Positions 1-5,875 of a stretch of 5,875 nt of DNA are shown here, in pieces (the stretch's first letter is position 1; the number at the start of each line of letters is the position of its first letter). Position numbers and translations under genes: made by a program. This DNA comes from Methanomassiliicoccus sp. (GTDB lineage: Archaea > Thermoplasmatota > Thermoplasmata > Methanomassiliicoccales > JACIVX01), in contig DYTM01000098.1 in assembly GCA_020725985.1 (NCBI GenBank), forward strand, positions 1-5,875, in the 5' to 3' direction. Under the pieces are notes generated by a model. It was not told where the DNA came from. It worked only from the letters and a program-made list of their open reading frames with translations, and searched no databases.

Positions 1-867
1 GGATCTGCCAGCGTATCTGATCTTCGCGTTCGGGATTCGGCATTCGACGTCCGCCAGCACCTTACCGACGGTCGAATCGTCCGCCTGCGCGGCCGAGATT
101 GTCACCAGAGCCGCGCCCACCTTTTCCATCGGAAAGTCGAACCAGGGGGAGCAGAATGCCTCATCCACCGCCCTGAGCTCCCTGCCATCCCCCGTCGCCG
201 CCCCGACACCGAGCCGGGCATGCCTGGACGAGGAGAAGGCCGTCCTGACTCTGTAGAGATCGTCCACAGTCAGGACCCTCTCCATCTCCATCGGAGGGAT
301 CATCATGATGTCGTCCATGATCGAGAAGGCCTTGCGCAGGGGGAGGTTCGGCACCATCCTCAGCAGGCAGTCATTGGGGTAGGTGATGGTCATGTCCGAG
401 GAGTCGAAGGCGTGAGAGAGTCCGAGCATCGCCATCCTCTGCCTGTCCTTCCCCTCGACTGAGAAGGGGAGGGCGATTGAGGTGATGACGAGGCTCGAGA
501 GCTTCCTGCATATCTGGGACACGGCGGGAGCGGCGAAGCTTCCAGTCTCTCCCCCGAGCCCGGTGAAGACGAATATCATATCAGCCTCCCCGACCGTCCG
601 CACGAGGGCGTCCTTCCACTCGTGGTCGATCGACGCGATCGCCCTGGGGTCAGTGTCTCGGAGGAAGAGCAGTTGATCCTCCCTGAGGAGGAGACTTCGG
701 CTCGTCCGTATCTGCTTGAAATGGCCGGTGGCCGTGCATATCGCGGCGCTCTCGAATGAGGAACTCGCGATCGCATTGCATCCTGCCCCCCCGACGCCCA
801 CCACCTTGATCCTCGGTTTCCTCGCCTCACCGCCACCGAGAGGAACCGACTCAGGACGCATATCCAT
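1..867 (-). CDS. Divergent FtsZ/tubulin-superfamily protein, 3' end outside window (partial)
   Basis: This frame is open for 289 codons from the ATG at 867 to the left edge, so the C-terminus is missing. FtsZ proteins bind GTP and polymerise at the division site or remodel membranes. The family match is clear. Residues 21-33 read KVVGVGGAGCNAI, the FtsZ T1 glycine loop. Residues 96-114 contain DMIFVFTGLGGETGSFAAP, aligning with the tubulin signature. PFSVEG with Arg142 (134-142) and the YPND stretch (163-166) also fit FtsZ. However, GGGTGTG has become GGETGSF (105-111). The guanine-contact NTD stretch is replaced near 44-47 (CTAT). The segment between the T1 and T4 loops lacks the usual GAGANPEVG-type loop. 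In the T7 loop (201-209, VDDLYRVRT) the catalytic second Asp aligns with Arg206. I infer a non-canonical paralogue with weak or no GTPase activity. Met3 (codon at 859-861) is an alternative start. Family sure; function unknown. Confidence 0.85.
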   Translation of the reverse strand, partial: MDMRPESVPLGGGEARKPRIKVVGVGGAGCNAIASSSFESAAICTATGHFKQIRTSRSLLLREDQLLFLRDTDPRAIASIDHEWKDALVRTVGEADMIFVFTGLGGETGSFAAPAVSQICRKLSSLVITSIALPFSVEGKDRQRMAMLGLSHAFDSSDMTITYPNDCLLRMVPNLPLRKAFSIMDDIMMIPPMEMERVLTVDDLYRVRTAFSSSRHARLGVGAATGDGRELRAVDEAFCSPWFDFPMEKVGAALVTISAAQADDSTVGKVLADVECRIPNAKIRYAGRS

Positions 868-884
868 GACTTATCTGAACGGTA

Positions 885-893
885 TTGATAAAG
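885..893 (-). promoter_or_regulatory. Putative archaeal TATA box for the FtsZ-like gene
   Basis: Read on the minus strand this is CTTTATCAA, an AT-rich patch in GC-rich surroundings. Its centre lies about 22 bases before the ATG at 867. Archaeal TATA boxes sit roughly 26 bases before the transcription start, so the transcript would begin at or within a few bases of the start codon. No Shine-Dalgarno sequence is visible before the ATG, which fits a leaderless mRNA. If transcription starts a few bases later, the start would shift to the ATG at 861. Confidence 0.5.
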
Positions 894-987
894 GTTGTTG
901 AGGGAACTCGATGAGAGCGATTCCATGCTTGGACGTCGTCCCTCGGATTCGCATCCTCCGACCCTTTTCTCGCTATCAGGGTCCAAG

Positions 988-996
988 CTTATATAC
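988..996 (+). promoter_or_regulatory. Archaeal TATA box for the small cysteine-rich protein gene
   Basis: CTTATATAC is the best TATA-like match in the window. With the usual spacing of about 26 bases from the box centre (near 992), transcription would start near 1018. That falls after the in-frame ATG at 1005 and just before the ATG at 1026, so it decides the start of the downstream gene. It also implies a very short leader without a Shine-Dalgarno sequence. Confidence 0.6.
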
Positions 997-1025
997 TGGC
1001 TTGAATGTTGGCCGTCGCGATCGAC

Positions 1026-1220
1026 ATGGACAATCAGACCAACCGACCATTCGGCTGTCCCTTCGACGCCTACGGGGCCGACGAGGACACGCTACGGGAA
1101 CTCACCTGCGATGACTGCATAGTCAGTTCGATGGTGTGCGAGTACAGGGGCCAGGCCGCGTTCGTCCAGCTTGCGAGAAGGGCGGGATGGAAGACCGCGG
1201 AAGTCGCCTCGAAGCCTTAG
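1026..1220 (+). CDS. Small four-cysteine protein of unknown function (64 aa)
   Basis: I do not recognise this protein. It starts MDNQTNRPFGCPFDAYG and has four cysteines at 11, 28, 31 and 38. The CDDC pair (28-31) plus the flanking cysteines give C-x16-C-x2-C-x6-C, which could bind zinc or possibly another metal. Residues 42-56 look like a short helix followed by GWK. There is no signal peptide or membrane segment, so it is probably cytosolic. The frame extends upstream to an ATG at 1005, but the TATA box at 988-996 puts transcription start after that codon, so 1026 is preferred. Codon choice, rich in G or C at third positions, resembles the neighbours and supports real coding. It is divergent from the FtsZ-like gene and lies 254 bases before herA, so it is probably a separate transcript. 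It could still be a chance frame. Confidence 0.65.
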   Translation: MDNQTNRPFGCPFDAYGADEDTLRELTCDDCIVSSMVCEYRGQAAFVQLARRAGWKTAEVASKP

Positions 1221-1474
1221 CCAGTCGATCGGACTCCAAGAAGACCAGGGAAACGGCATCACGAGATTCTCCAGTCTTCTCTCGACGGTGCCTGTTCATA
1301 GGCCCCTCTCCCTAAGTAGCGTGCTCCTGCACCGCGCGCTTGACAGAATTCCTCTTCTCCAGATGGCATCATGGCCGGAGGGAATCATTTTCTACCGGGA
1401 AGTGAATTAGCGCCCGGGATGCATCAACACTATTCTTTGACATCGGATTCCATGATCACCCAGGGGGCTGCGGA
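1221..1474 (+). other. Intergenic region before herA with no convincing gene
   Basis: No frame here looks coding on either strand, and I see no tRNA or structured RNA. A 7-base inverted repeat (AGAAGAC at 1239-1245 with GTCTTCT at 1274-1280, 28-base loop) lies just past the small gene's stop; it is no stronger than chance and lacks a T-run. No strong TATA box precedes herA. The least bad candidate is the patch around 1428-1438 (CACTATTCTTT), which would place transcription near 1458, just before the herA ribosome-binding site. Confidence 0.5.
1462..1467 (+). promoter_or_regulatory. Weak ribosome-binding site of herA
   Basis: AGGGGG ends seven bases before the TTG at 1475. It is only a partial match to the archaeal anti-Shine-Dalgarno CCUCC. 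Together with the conserved N-terminus of the product, it supports TTG as the start. Confidence 0.45.
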
Positions 1475-3022
1475 TTGAGCATAGGGAGGGTGGTTGGGGA
1501 CAAGGTGATGGAGATCAGGTTCCGGACCGGCTTCGCCGAGAACCTTCAGGTGGGGGAGCTACTCGTCATCGAGGACGATGCCTCGAACGTGAAGTATTTC
1601 GTCAGGGTCATGGACGTGGAGCATGGCGCCGATGCCGACAGAGACGACTGGGTTCTCAGGGAGGCGGGAGGCCTCCTCCAGAAGGACTCGGCGAACGAGG
1701 CGAATGAGCTGGGTGAGATGGAGGATAGGCTGTACAGAATCGGCGTCTGCAGCCCTCTCGGCTATTCCTCCGACGGATCATTCAAGAAGACGAAATCGAT
1801 TCCGGCGCATTTCTCGAGGGTGAGGAGGGCGGACGCCGAGGACTACGAGTTCCTTAGGCGGTTCCTCGGAGACGTCGAGGTGGGGAACCTCAGGTCGGGG
1901 GACAGGGTGATGAATTTTCCCGTGGGAATATCCGGCCTCGCTTTTCCGCATCACGTGGGGATATTCGCCACCACCGGCATGGGCAAGAGCAATCTCATGA
2001 AGAACCTCGCAATGTCGTGCATGAAGCTCCGGCGGTACGGCTTCCTGGTACTCGATCCCCACGGCGAATACTATGACGGAGGGGAGAGCGGGAAGATGGG
2101 GCTGAGACACGCCGATCTCGAGGGCACGCTGGAGGTGTTCAGCAGTCGGCAGCTGGACGGCCCCCACAACTCCCTCAGGCTCGCGGCCGGGGAGATTGAG
2201 ATCGGGGACCTTCAGAACCTCTACGAGTTCACTCAGGCACAGCTCGAGTGCCTTCAGGCTGCGCAGTACAGATACGGCGACGCTTGGTTGACCGAGCTGA
2301 ATCAGAAGAAGGTCTCCTCCGTGTGTGAGGACATGGAGCAGCGATTCCACGAGGGAACGGTCAACGTGATCAAGCAGAGGCTGGAGAGCATCTTCCGCTT
2401 CGGCCTCATTACCTCCGACCCGCGGCTTTCGATAGCGAAGCATGTGATCGACTGCCTCGAGGCCTCGAGGGTCGTCCTCATCGACACCTCCAACATGTAC
2501 GAGGCGGAGGAGCTTCTCGTCTCGACCGTCCTCTCCCGGGCGGTCTTTGAGAGGAACAAGTCCCTCTACGCCAATAAGAAGGAGTTCGACAAGCTCCCTC
2601 CGTCGATGATAGCGATGGAGGAGGCGCAGAGGGTCCTGGGTCAGGCCAAGGGGACTATCTTCTCCCAGATAGCGAGGGAGGGGAGGAAGTTCAAGGTCGG
2701 GTTGTGTGCCGTCTCGCAGCAGCCCAAGCTCATCGATCCCGAGATCATAAGTCAGTTCAACACCCTTTTCATCCTCGGACTCGCGGACAAAAGGGACAGG
2801 GAGATCCTCAAGAACTCCGCGAAGCAGGACATCTCGCAGCTTGACAACGAGATTCAGACGCTTATGCCTGGGGAGGCCCTGATCGCCTCTCCCTTCACCC
2901 CGTTCGCTATTCCCACGAAGATCCATCTCTTCGAGGAGTACGTGCGGAGGGAGATGGGGGACAGTGAGGGGAGGAAAGAAAGAAGCGCTGGAAAGGCCTT
3001 GACAGGATTCAAGTTCTACTGA
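1475..3022 (+). CDS. herA: HerA-family DNA-translocating ATPase (FtsK/HerA superfamily)
   Basis: HerA is a hexameric DNA-pumping ATPase. With the NurA nuclease it extends the resection begun by Mre11-Rad50 at double-strand breaks in archaea. The 515-residue protein is full length. Residues 3-8 (IGRVVG) open the N-terminal HAS-barrel, which spans roughly 1-110. The Walker A loop is ATTGMGKS at 165-172, with Lys171 contacting nucleotide. DPHGEY follows at 194-199. The Walker B region is MIAMEEAQ at 378-385, with Glu382 and Glu383. The family signature REGRKFKVGL (401-410) contains the arginine region contributed to a neighbouring subunit, and SQQP (414-417) follows. A helical insertion lies between about 245 and 330. 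The start is TTG because IGRVVG is the expected N-terminus; the next candidate, Met12, would cut into the barrel. The antiporter gene starts 30 bases after the stop, and mre11 follows it. Assignment is firm. Confidence 0.95.
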   Translation: MSIGRVVGDKVMEIRFRTGFAENLQVGELLVIEDDASNVKYFVRVMDVEHGADADRDDWVLREAGGLLQKDSANEANELGEMEDRLYRIGVCSPLGYSSDGSFKKTKSIPAHFSRVRRADAEDYEFLRRFLGDVEVGNLRSGDRVMNFPVGISGLAFPHHVGIFATTGMGKSNLMKNLAMSCMKLRRYGFLVLDPHGEYYDGGESGKMGLRHADLEGTLEVFSSRQLDGPHNSLRLAAGEIEIGDLQNLYEFTQAQLECLQAAQYRYGDAWLTELNQKKVSSVCEDMEQRFHEGTVNVIKQRLESIFRFGLITSDPRLSIAKHVIDCLEASRVVLIDTSNMYEAEELLVSTVLSRAVFERNKSLYANKKEFDKLPPSMIAMEEAQRVLGQAKGTIFSQIAREGRKFKVGLCAVSQQPKLIDPEIISQFNTLFILGLADKRDREILKNSAKQDISQLDNEIQTLMPGEALIASPFTPFAIPTKIHLFEEYVRREMGDSEGRKERSAGKALTGFKFY

Positions 3023-3032
3023 CTCGGAGAGG

Positions 3033-3040
3033 AAAGGAGG
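3033..3040 (+). promoter_or_regulatory. Strong Shine-Dalgarno site of the antiporter gene, abutting a mini-ORF
   Basis: AAAGGAGG is the best Shine-Dalgarno match in the window and ends 11 bases before the ATG at 3052. It abuts another ATG at 3041 that opens a four-codon reading frame (Met-Gln-Arg-Gly, stop at 3053-3055). That frame's final ATGA overlaps the antiporter start. The site directly touching 3041 makes initiation there unlikely, so 3052 is taken as the real start. Confidence 0.75.
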
Positions 3041-3051
3041 ATGCAACGGGG

Positions 3052-4839
3052 ATGACGCCTGAGGACCAGTTCCTTGTGGACATGGCCGTTGTCCTGGTCG
3101 TCGCGGGTATCTGCTCCCTCCTATTCTCGAGATTGAAGTTCCCGGCGGTTATTGGCTATCTCGTCGCCGGCATCATAGTCGGACCGCACGCGCCCCCATT
3201 CAGCCTCGTCACAAACATCGAGTCGGTCAACATAATGGCGAGCCTGGGCGTCATCCTTCTCATGTTCTCGATAGGCCTTGACTTCAACCTGAGGAGGCTT
3301 AGAAAGGTAGGCCTGTTTGCGATAATCGCCGGATCTGTCGAGATCCTCCTCATGATGACGATAGGCTACACCCTGGGCAACTGGCTCGGTTGGAGCAACA
3401 CCGAGTCGATCTTCCTGGGGGCGGTGATGTCAATCAGCAGCACCGCCGTCATCATCAAGGTCCTGTCGGACATGGGGAAGCTCAAGAAGGAGTTCACCGA
3501 GGCGATCATCGGAATACTCATAATCGAGGACTTCGCCGCGGTCATCATCCTTACCCTTGCGGCTCCGATCACCGGCGGCTCCGGACTAGACCTGGGATCG
3601 CTTTTCGGAATCCTGATCGGCATCGTCTTCTTCGTCGCGATCAGCATCATACTCGGGATTGCGATCATCCCGAAGGCGGTGAACTGGATCTCGAGCAAGT
3701 TCTCCGGGGAAACCCTCCTCCTCGTCTCCCTCGGCCTCTGCTTCGCCATGGCGGCCATCTCCCTCGTCCTCGGACTTTCCGTCGCGATCGGGGCGTTCAT
3801 CATGGGCGTAATCATCTCGCAGTCGAACTCGGTGGAGGCGGTGGACGCCAAGATCATCCCTGTCAAAGAGATGTTCCTGGCGATCTTCTTCGTGTCGATC
3901 GGGATGATGATCGATCCCTCGCTTGTCTTCCAGAACTTCTGGGCGGCGGTCATCATTGCCGCCGTCTTCGTCGTGGGCAAGACGCTCAGCGTCGGCTTCG
4001 CCGGGTACGTCTCGAACCTCGGCGCAAGGACCTCCTTCATGGCCGGGATGGGGATGGTGGCGATGGGGGAGTTCTCCTTCGTCATCGCCAAAGTGGGGGC
4101 GGATTCCGGGGCGGTGGGGTCGTTCTTCTACTCGACGGTCATAGGTGCGGCGCTGATAACGATTCTCGTCCTCCCGATCTCGGTCAAGAACTCGGAGCGG
4201 ATGGTCGACTGGATCTCCTCTCGGATCCCTGGACCGGTCCGGAGCACCCTCGCCCTGATCGAGAGGTTGCGAGCCTCCGTGAGGGAAAGGCTGGCCGCAT
4301 CCGCGGAGAGGAGGAAGGAGGTCAGAAGGAATATCGTCTGGATATTCATCGATTTCACCTTCATCTTCGTCATCGCCGTTGCGGCGAATGTGGTGTACGG
4401 GTTGACCGATCTCGTCGCGAACCTCGCTCAAATATCTCCGATTCTTCCCGCGCTGCTGATCGGAGGATTGTCCGTGGCCGCGATGCTGCCAGCGGTCGTC
4501 AGCATTGTGAAGAGGTTGAGGAACATCGTCGCGGTCCTCGTCAAGGTCACCCTCGAGACCGGGAGGTTCAACGCCCTCGGGGGGAGGGTAATCTACAGGA
4601 TATTCATGGGCATGTTCACCCTCTTCGTCGTCATCGTTCTCCTCTTCCTCATGGTCTCGCTCATCCCAACCGCAAGAGAGATAACCTTCCTTCCGCCGCT
4701 CGTCATCGTCATTGTGGGAGGACTGATCGCTTACGTCCTGTGGGACCTGACCAGGTCGGCTCATGAGCGGATGTCGGAGATGCTTTCGAAGGGGCTTGTG
4801 GACGAGGGGGAGAAGGGCAAGGGAGACGAAAATCGATAG
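3052..4839 (+). CDS. CPA2-family monovalent cation:proton antiporter with extra C-terminal membrane domain
   Basis: This is an integral membrane protein of 595 residues that should exchange K+ or Na+ for protons. Residues 1 to about 378 form the antiporter core with roughly 12-13 hydrophobic segments. KFPAVIGYLVAGIIVGPH (29-46), LGVILLMFSIGLDF (65-78) and GMGMVAMGEFSFVIAKVG (332-349) are typical of the Kef/NapA branch. The ion-site pair is IIEDFAAV (157-164) with Glu159-Asp160, where KefC has Gln-Asp and NapA Asp-Asp. Lys310 (VVGKTLSV) likely corresponds to the conserved TM10 lysine. A basic linker (about 380-428) leads to roughly four further hydrophobic segments (429-458, 462-485, 518-540, 547-565) and a charged tail. 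There is no Rossmann TrkA-N/RCK domain, which Kef systems normally carry at the C-terminus. It lies between herA and mre11 on the same strand with a strong Shine-Dalgarno site. Ion choice cannot be told. Confidence 0.9.
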   Translation: MTPEDQFLVDMAVVLVVAGICSLLFSRLKFPAVIGYLVAGIIVGPHAPPFSLVTNIESVNIMASLGVILLMFSIGLDFNLRRLRKVGLFAIIAGSVEILLMMTIGYTLGNWLGWSNTESIFLGAVMSISSTAVIIKVLSDMGKLKKEFTEAIIGILIIEDFAAVIILTLAAPITGGSGLDLGSLFGILIGIVFFVAISIILGIAIIPKAVNWISSKFSGETLLLVSLGLCFAMAAISLVLGLSVAIGAFIMGVIISQSNSVEAVDAKIIPVKEMFLAIFFVSIGMMIDPSLVFQNFWAAVIIAAVFVVGKTLSVGFAGYVSNLGARTSFMAGMGMVAMGEFSFVIAKVGADSGAVGSFFYSTVIGAALITILVLPISVKNSERMVDWISSRIPGPVRSTLALIERLRASVRERLAASAERRKEVRRNIVWIFIDFTFIFVIAVAANVVYGLTDLVANLAQISPILPALLIGGLSVAAMLPAVVSIVKRLRNIVAVLVKVTLETGRFNALGGRVIYRIFMGMFTLFVVIVLLFLMVSLIPTAREITFLPPLVIVIVGGLIAYVLWDLTRSAHERMSEMLSKGLVDEGEKGKGDENR

Positions 4840-4862
4840 ATTCCGAAGGCTCAAATAACCGC

Positions 4863-4896
4863 GGTGGTTTCCTGTTATCGTCGGGGGCGAACCACC
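4863..4896 (+). other. Inverted repeat (possible RNA hairpin) between antiporter and mre11
   Basis: GGTGGTT at 4863-4869 is the exact reverse complement of AACCACC at 4890-4896, with a 20-base spacer. It lies in the 76-base gap and ends a few bases before the mre11 ribosome-binding region. The left arm overlaps a short palindrome, ACCGCGGT, at 4858-4865. No T-run follows, so it is not an evident terminator. It could be an mRNA processing or translation-control hairpin, or chance. Confidence 0.35.
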
Positions 4897-4900
4897 CGGT

Positions 4901-4908
4901 GAGGGGAG
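4901..4908 (+). promoter_or_regulatory. Purine-rich ribosome-binding site of mre11
   Basis: GAGGGGAG ends seven bases before the TTG at 4916. The match to the archaeal anti-Shine-Dalgarno is imperfect, but the spacing is good. It supports the TTG start chosen from the protein alignment. Confidence 0.5.
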
Positions 4909-4915
4909 ATCAGGA

Positions 4916-5875
4916 TTGAGGATCGTTCACGTCTCGGACAGTCACATCGGCTACTCAGCATACGCGAAGGTGGAGGAGGAGTCGGGTCTCAACCTGAGGG
5001 AGATGGACGTCTTCAGGTCGTTCCAGGCGTTCGTGGACAAGGTCCTCGAGATCCGGCCGGATGCCGTCCTCCACTCCGGGGACCTGTTCGACTCGGTGAG
5101 GCCGACGAACCGGGCGATATCGTTCGCCCTGGAGCAGCTCATAAGGATCGCTGAGGAGGGGATTCCGGTCGTCGTCATCGCCGGCAACCATTCCACCCCC
5201 CGACTGCGCGAAACCGGAAGTGTCTTCAGGATTTTCGAGCACGTCGACGGCATCTTCCCGGTCTACAAAGGGGAGTACGAGAAGGTGATGGTCGGGGACA
5301 TGGCCGTCCATGCCATCCCGCACTGCGAGACCGAACCCCTGAGGGCTGGTCTCGAATCCGCCTCGCTTTATAGGGGGGCGAAGTACGACGTCGGGCTCCT
5401 GCATGCCGGAGTCGTCGGCCTTGGTGTCTTCAAAATGGACGAATTCAACGAGGTGCTGATCCAGTCCTCCTATCTGAGCGAGGAACTTGACTACATCGCG
5501 CTCGGACACTACCACGACCGCTGTGAGGTGGCCGGGAACGCCTGGTACGCCGGCTCCACGGAACGGTTCTCCTTCGCCGAGGCGGGTCAAAGGAAGGGGT
5601 TTCTCGTCATCGACCTGGCTGACGGTGGCAAGGAGTTCGTGGACCTTCCGACGAGGGGGATGCTCGACCTCCCGCCATTGGACGCCCTTCGGATGGATGC
5701 CGGGTCGCTCAGGGAGGGGATATCGCAAGCGCTCGAGTCGAATGACTTGATCGGCAAGGTGGCGAGGCTGAGGATCAAGAACTTGCGAAGCTCGCTCTAC
5801 AAGACGCTCGATTTCAATGGCATCAGGGAGGCGACGAGGCCGGCCGCACATTTCGAGCTCAAATACGACATCGTC
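4916..5875 (+). CDS. mre11: Mre11-type DNA double-strand-break repair exonuclease, 3' end outside window (partial)
   Basis: Mre11 is the Mn-dependent 3'-5' exonuclease and endonuclease that, as a dimer bound to Rad50, starts processing of DNA ends. The frame gives 320 codons to the right edge without a stop, covering the phosphoesterase domain and the beginning of the capping domain. With TTG as Met1 the protein starts MRIVHVSDSHIGY, as expected for the family. Metal ligands are all present: Asp8 and His10 (SDSHIG), Asp56 (SGDLFD), Asn91 and His92 (AGNH), His163 (LLHAG), and His198 and His200 (GHYH). After GNH there is Ser93 (GNHSTPR) instead of the common Asp; Asn91 and His92 are the critical residues, so activity is expected. 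It lies 76 bases after the antiporter stop, and rad50 would be expected next. Assignment to the Mre11/SbcD family is firm. Confidence 0.93.
   Translation, partial: MRIVHVSDSHIGYSAYAKVEEESGLNLREMDVFRSFQAFVDKVLEIRPDAVLHSGDLFDSVRPTNRAISFALEQLIRIAEEGIPVVVIAGNHSTPRLRETGSVFRIFEHVDGIFPVYKGEYEKVMVGDMAVHAIPHCETEPLRAGLESASLYRGAKYDVGLLHAGVVGLGVFKMDEFNEVLIQSSYLSEELDYIALGHYHDRCEVAGNAWYAGSTERFSFAEAGQRKGFLVIDLADGGKEFVDLPTRGMLDLPPLDALRMDAGSLREGISQALESNDLIGKVARLRIKNLRSSLYKTLDFNGIREATRPAAHFELKYDIV

Noticed and set aside
220..986. Several short frames on both strands over the FtsZ-like gene and its promoter
   Set aside because: They overlap the FtsZ-like frame, which has clear family motifs, and show none of their own.
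1239..1280. Inverted repeat AGAAGAC/GTCTTCT as a terminator of the small gene
   Set aside because: The stem is short, the loop is 28 bases, and no T-run follows.
1340..1345. TTGACA, resembling a bacterial -35 box
   Set aside because: The genes indicate an archaeon, and no matching -10 element lies at the right distance.
1171..1410. 79-codon plus frame spanning the end of the small gene and the spacer
   Set aside because: It overlaps the four-cysteine gene in another frame, and its product is of mixed composition without motifs or a plausible ribosome-binding site.
1778..3046. 422-codon open frame on the minus strand opposite herA
   Set aside because: It lies wholly antisense to a firmly identified gene. 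Its composition is that of a shadow frame in GC-rich DNA, and no family motif is seen.
3390..4854. Long open frames overlapping the antiporter (plus frame 3390-4766, minus frames 3366-4091 and 3586-4854)
   Set aside because: Their products are His-, Arg- and Asp-rich or otherwise low in complexity and contain no domain. They arise from codon bias in the antiporter gene.
5366..5373. CTTTATAG, a TATA-like sequence
   Set aside because: It lies inside the mre11 coding frame with no gene start at the right distance downstream.
4955..5851. 298-codon minus-strand frame opposite mre11
   Set aside because: It is a shadow of mre11, whose metal-binding motifs are all in place on the plus strand.

Overview
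The window looks like a GC-rich euryarchaeal chromosome segment. The reasons are an archaeal HerA ATPase and an archaeal-type Mre11 in one operon, AT-rich TATA-like boxes placed about 22-34 bases before start codons, heavy use of AGG for arginine and ATA for isoleucine, and a mix of leaderless-looking and Shine-Dalgarno-led genes. A Thermoplasmatota-like lineage is my best guess, but the sequence does not prove it.

Layout. Positions 1-867 (minus strand) hold most of an FtsZ/tubulin-superfamily gene that runs off the left edge; its GTP-binding and catalytic loops are visibly eroded. Positions 868-1025 form a short divergent promoter region with one TATA-like box per direction. Positions 1026-1220 (plus) encode a 64-residue protein with four cysteines, start-assigned from the TATA box. 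Positions 1221-1474 contain no convincing gene.

From 1475 to the right edge there is a co-directional cluster: herA (1475-3022), a CPA2-type cation:proton antiporter with an unusual C-terminal membrane extension (3052-4839), and mre11 (4916 to beyond 5875). In archaea, HerA and Mre11 usually work with Rad50 and NurA in resecting DNA double-strand breaks, and their genes commonly lie together. Rad50 and NurA are therefore the genes to expect just beyond the right edge, though they are not seen here.

The most notable points are the antiporter gene lying between two DNA end-resection genes, the degenerate FtsZ homologue, and the small cysteine protein with its own promoter. HerA and Mre11 both start with TTG and weak ribosome-binding sites. 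The antiporter has ATG and a strong Shine-Dalgarno sequence, so the cistrons may be translated at different levels. I did not see a CRISPR array, mobile element, tRNA or rRNA gene.
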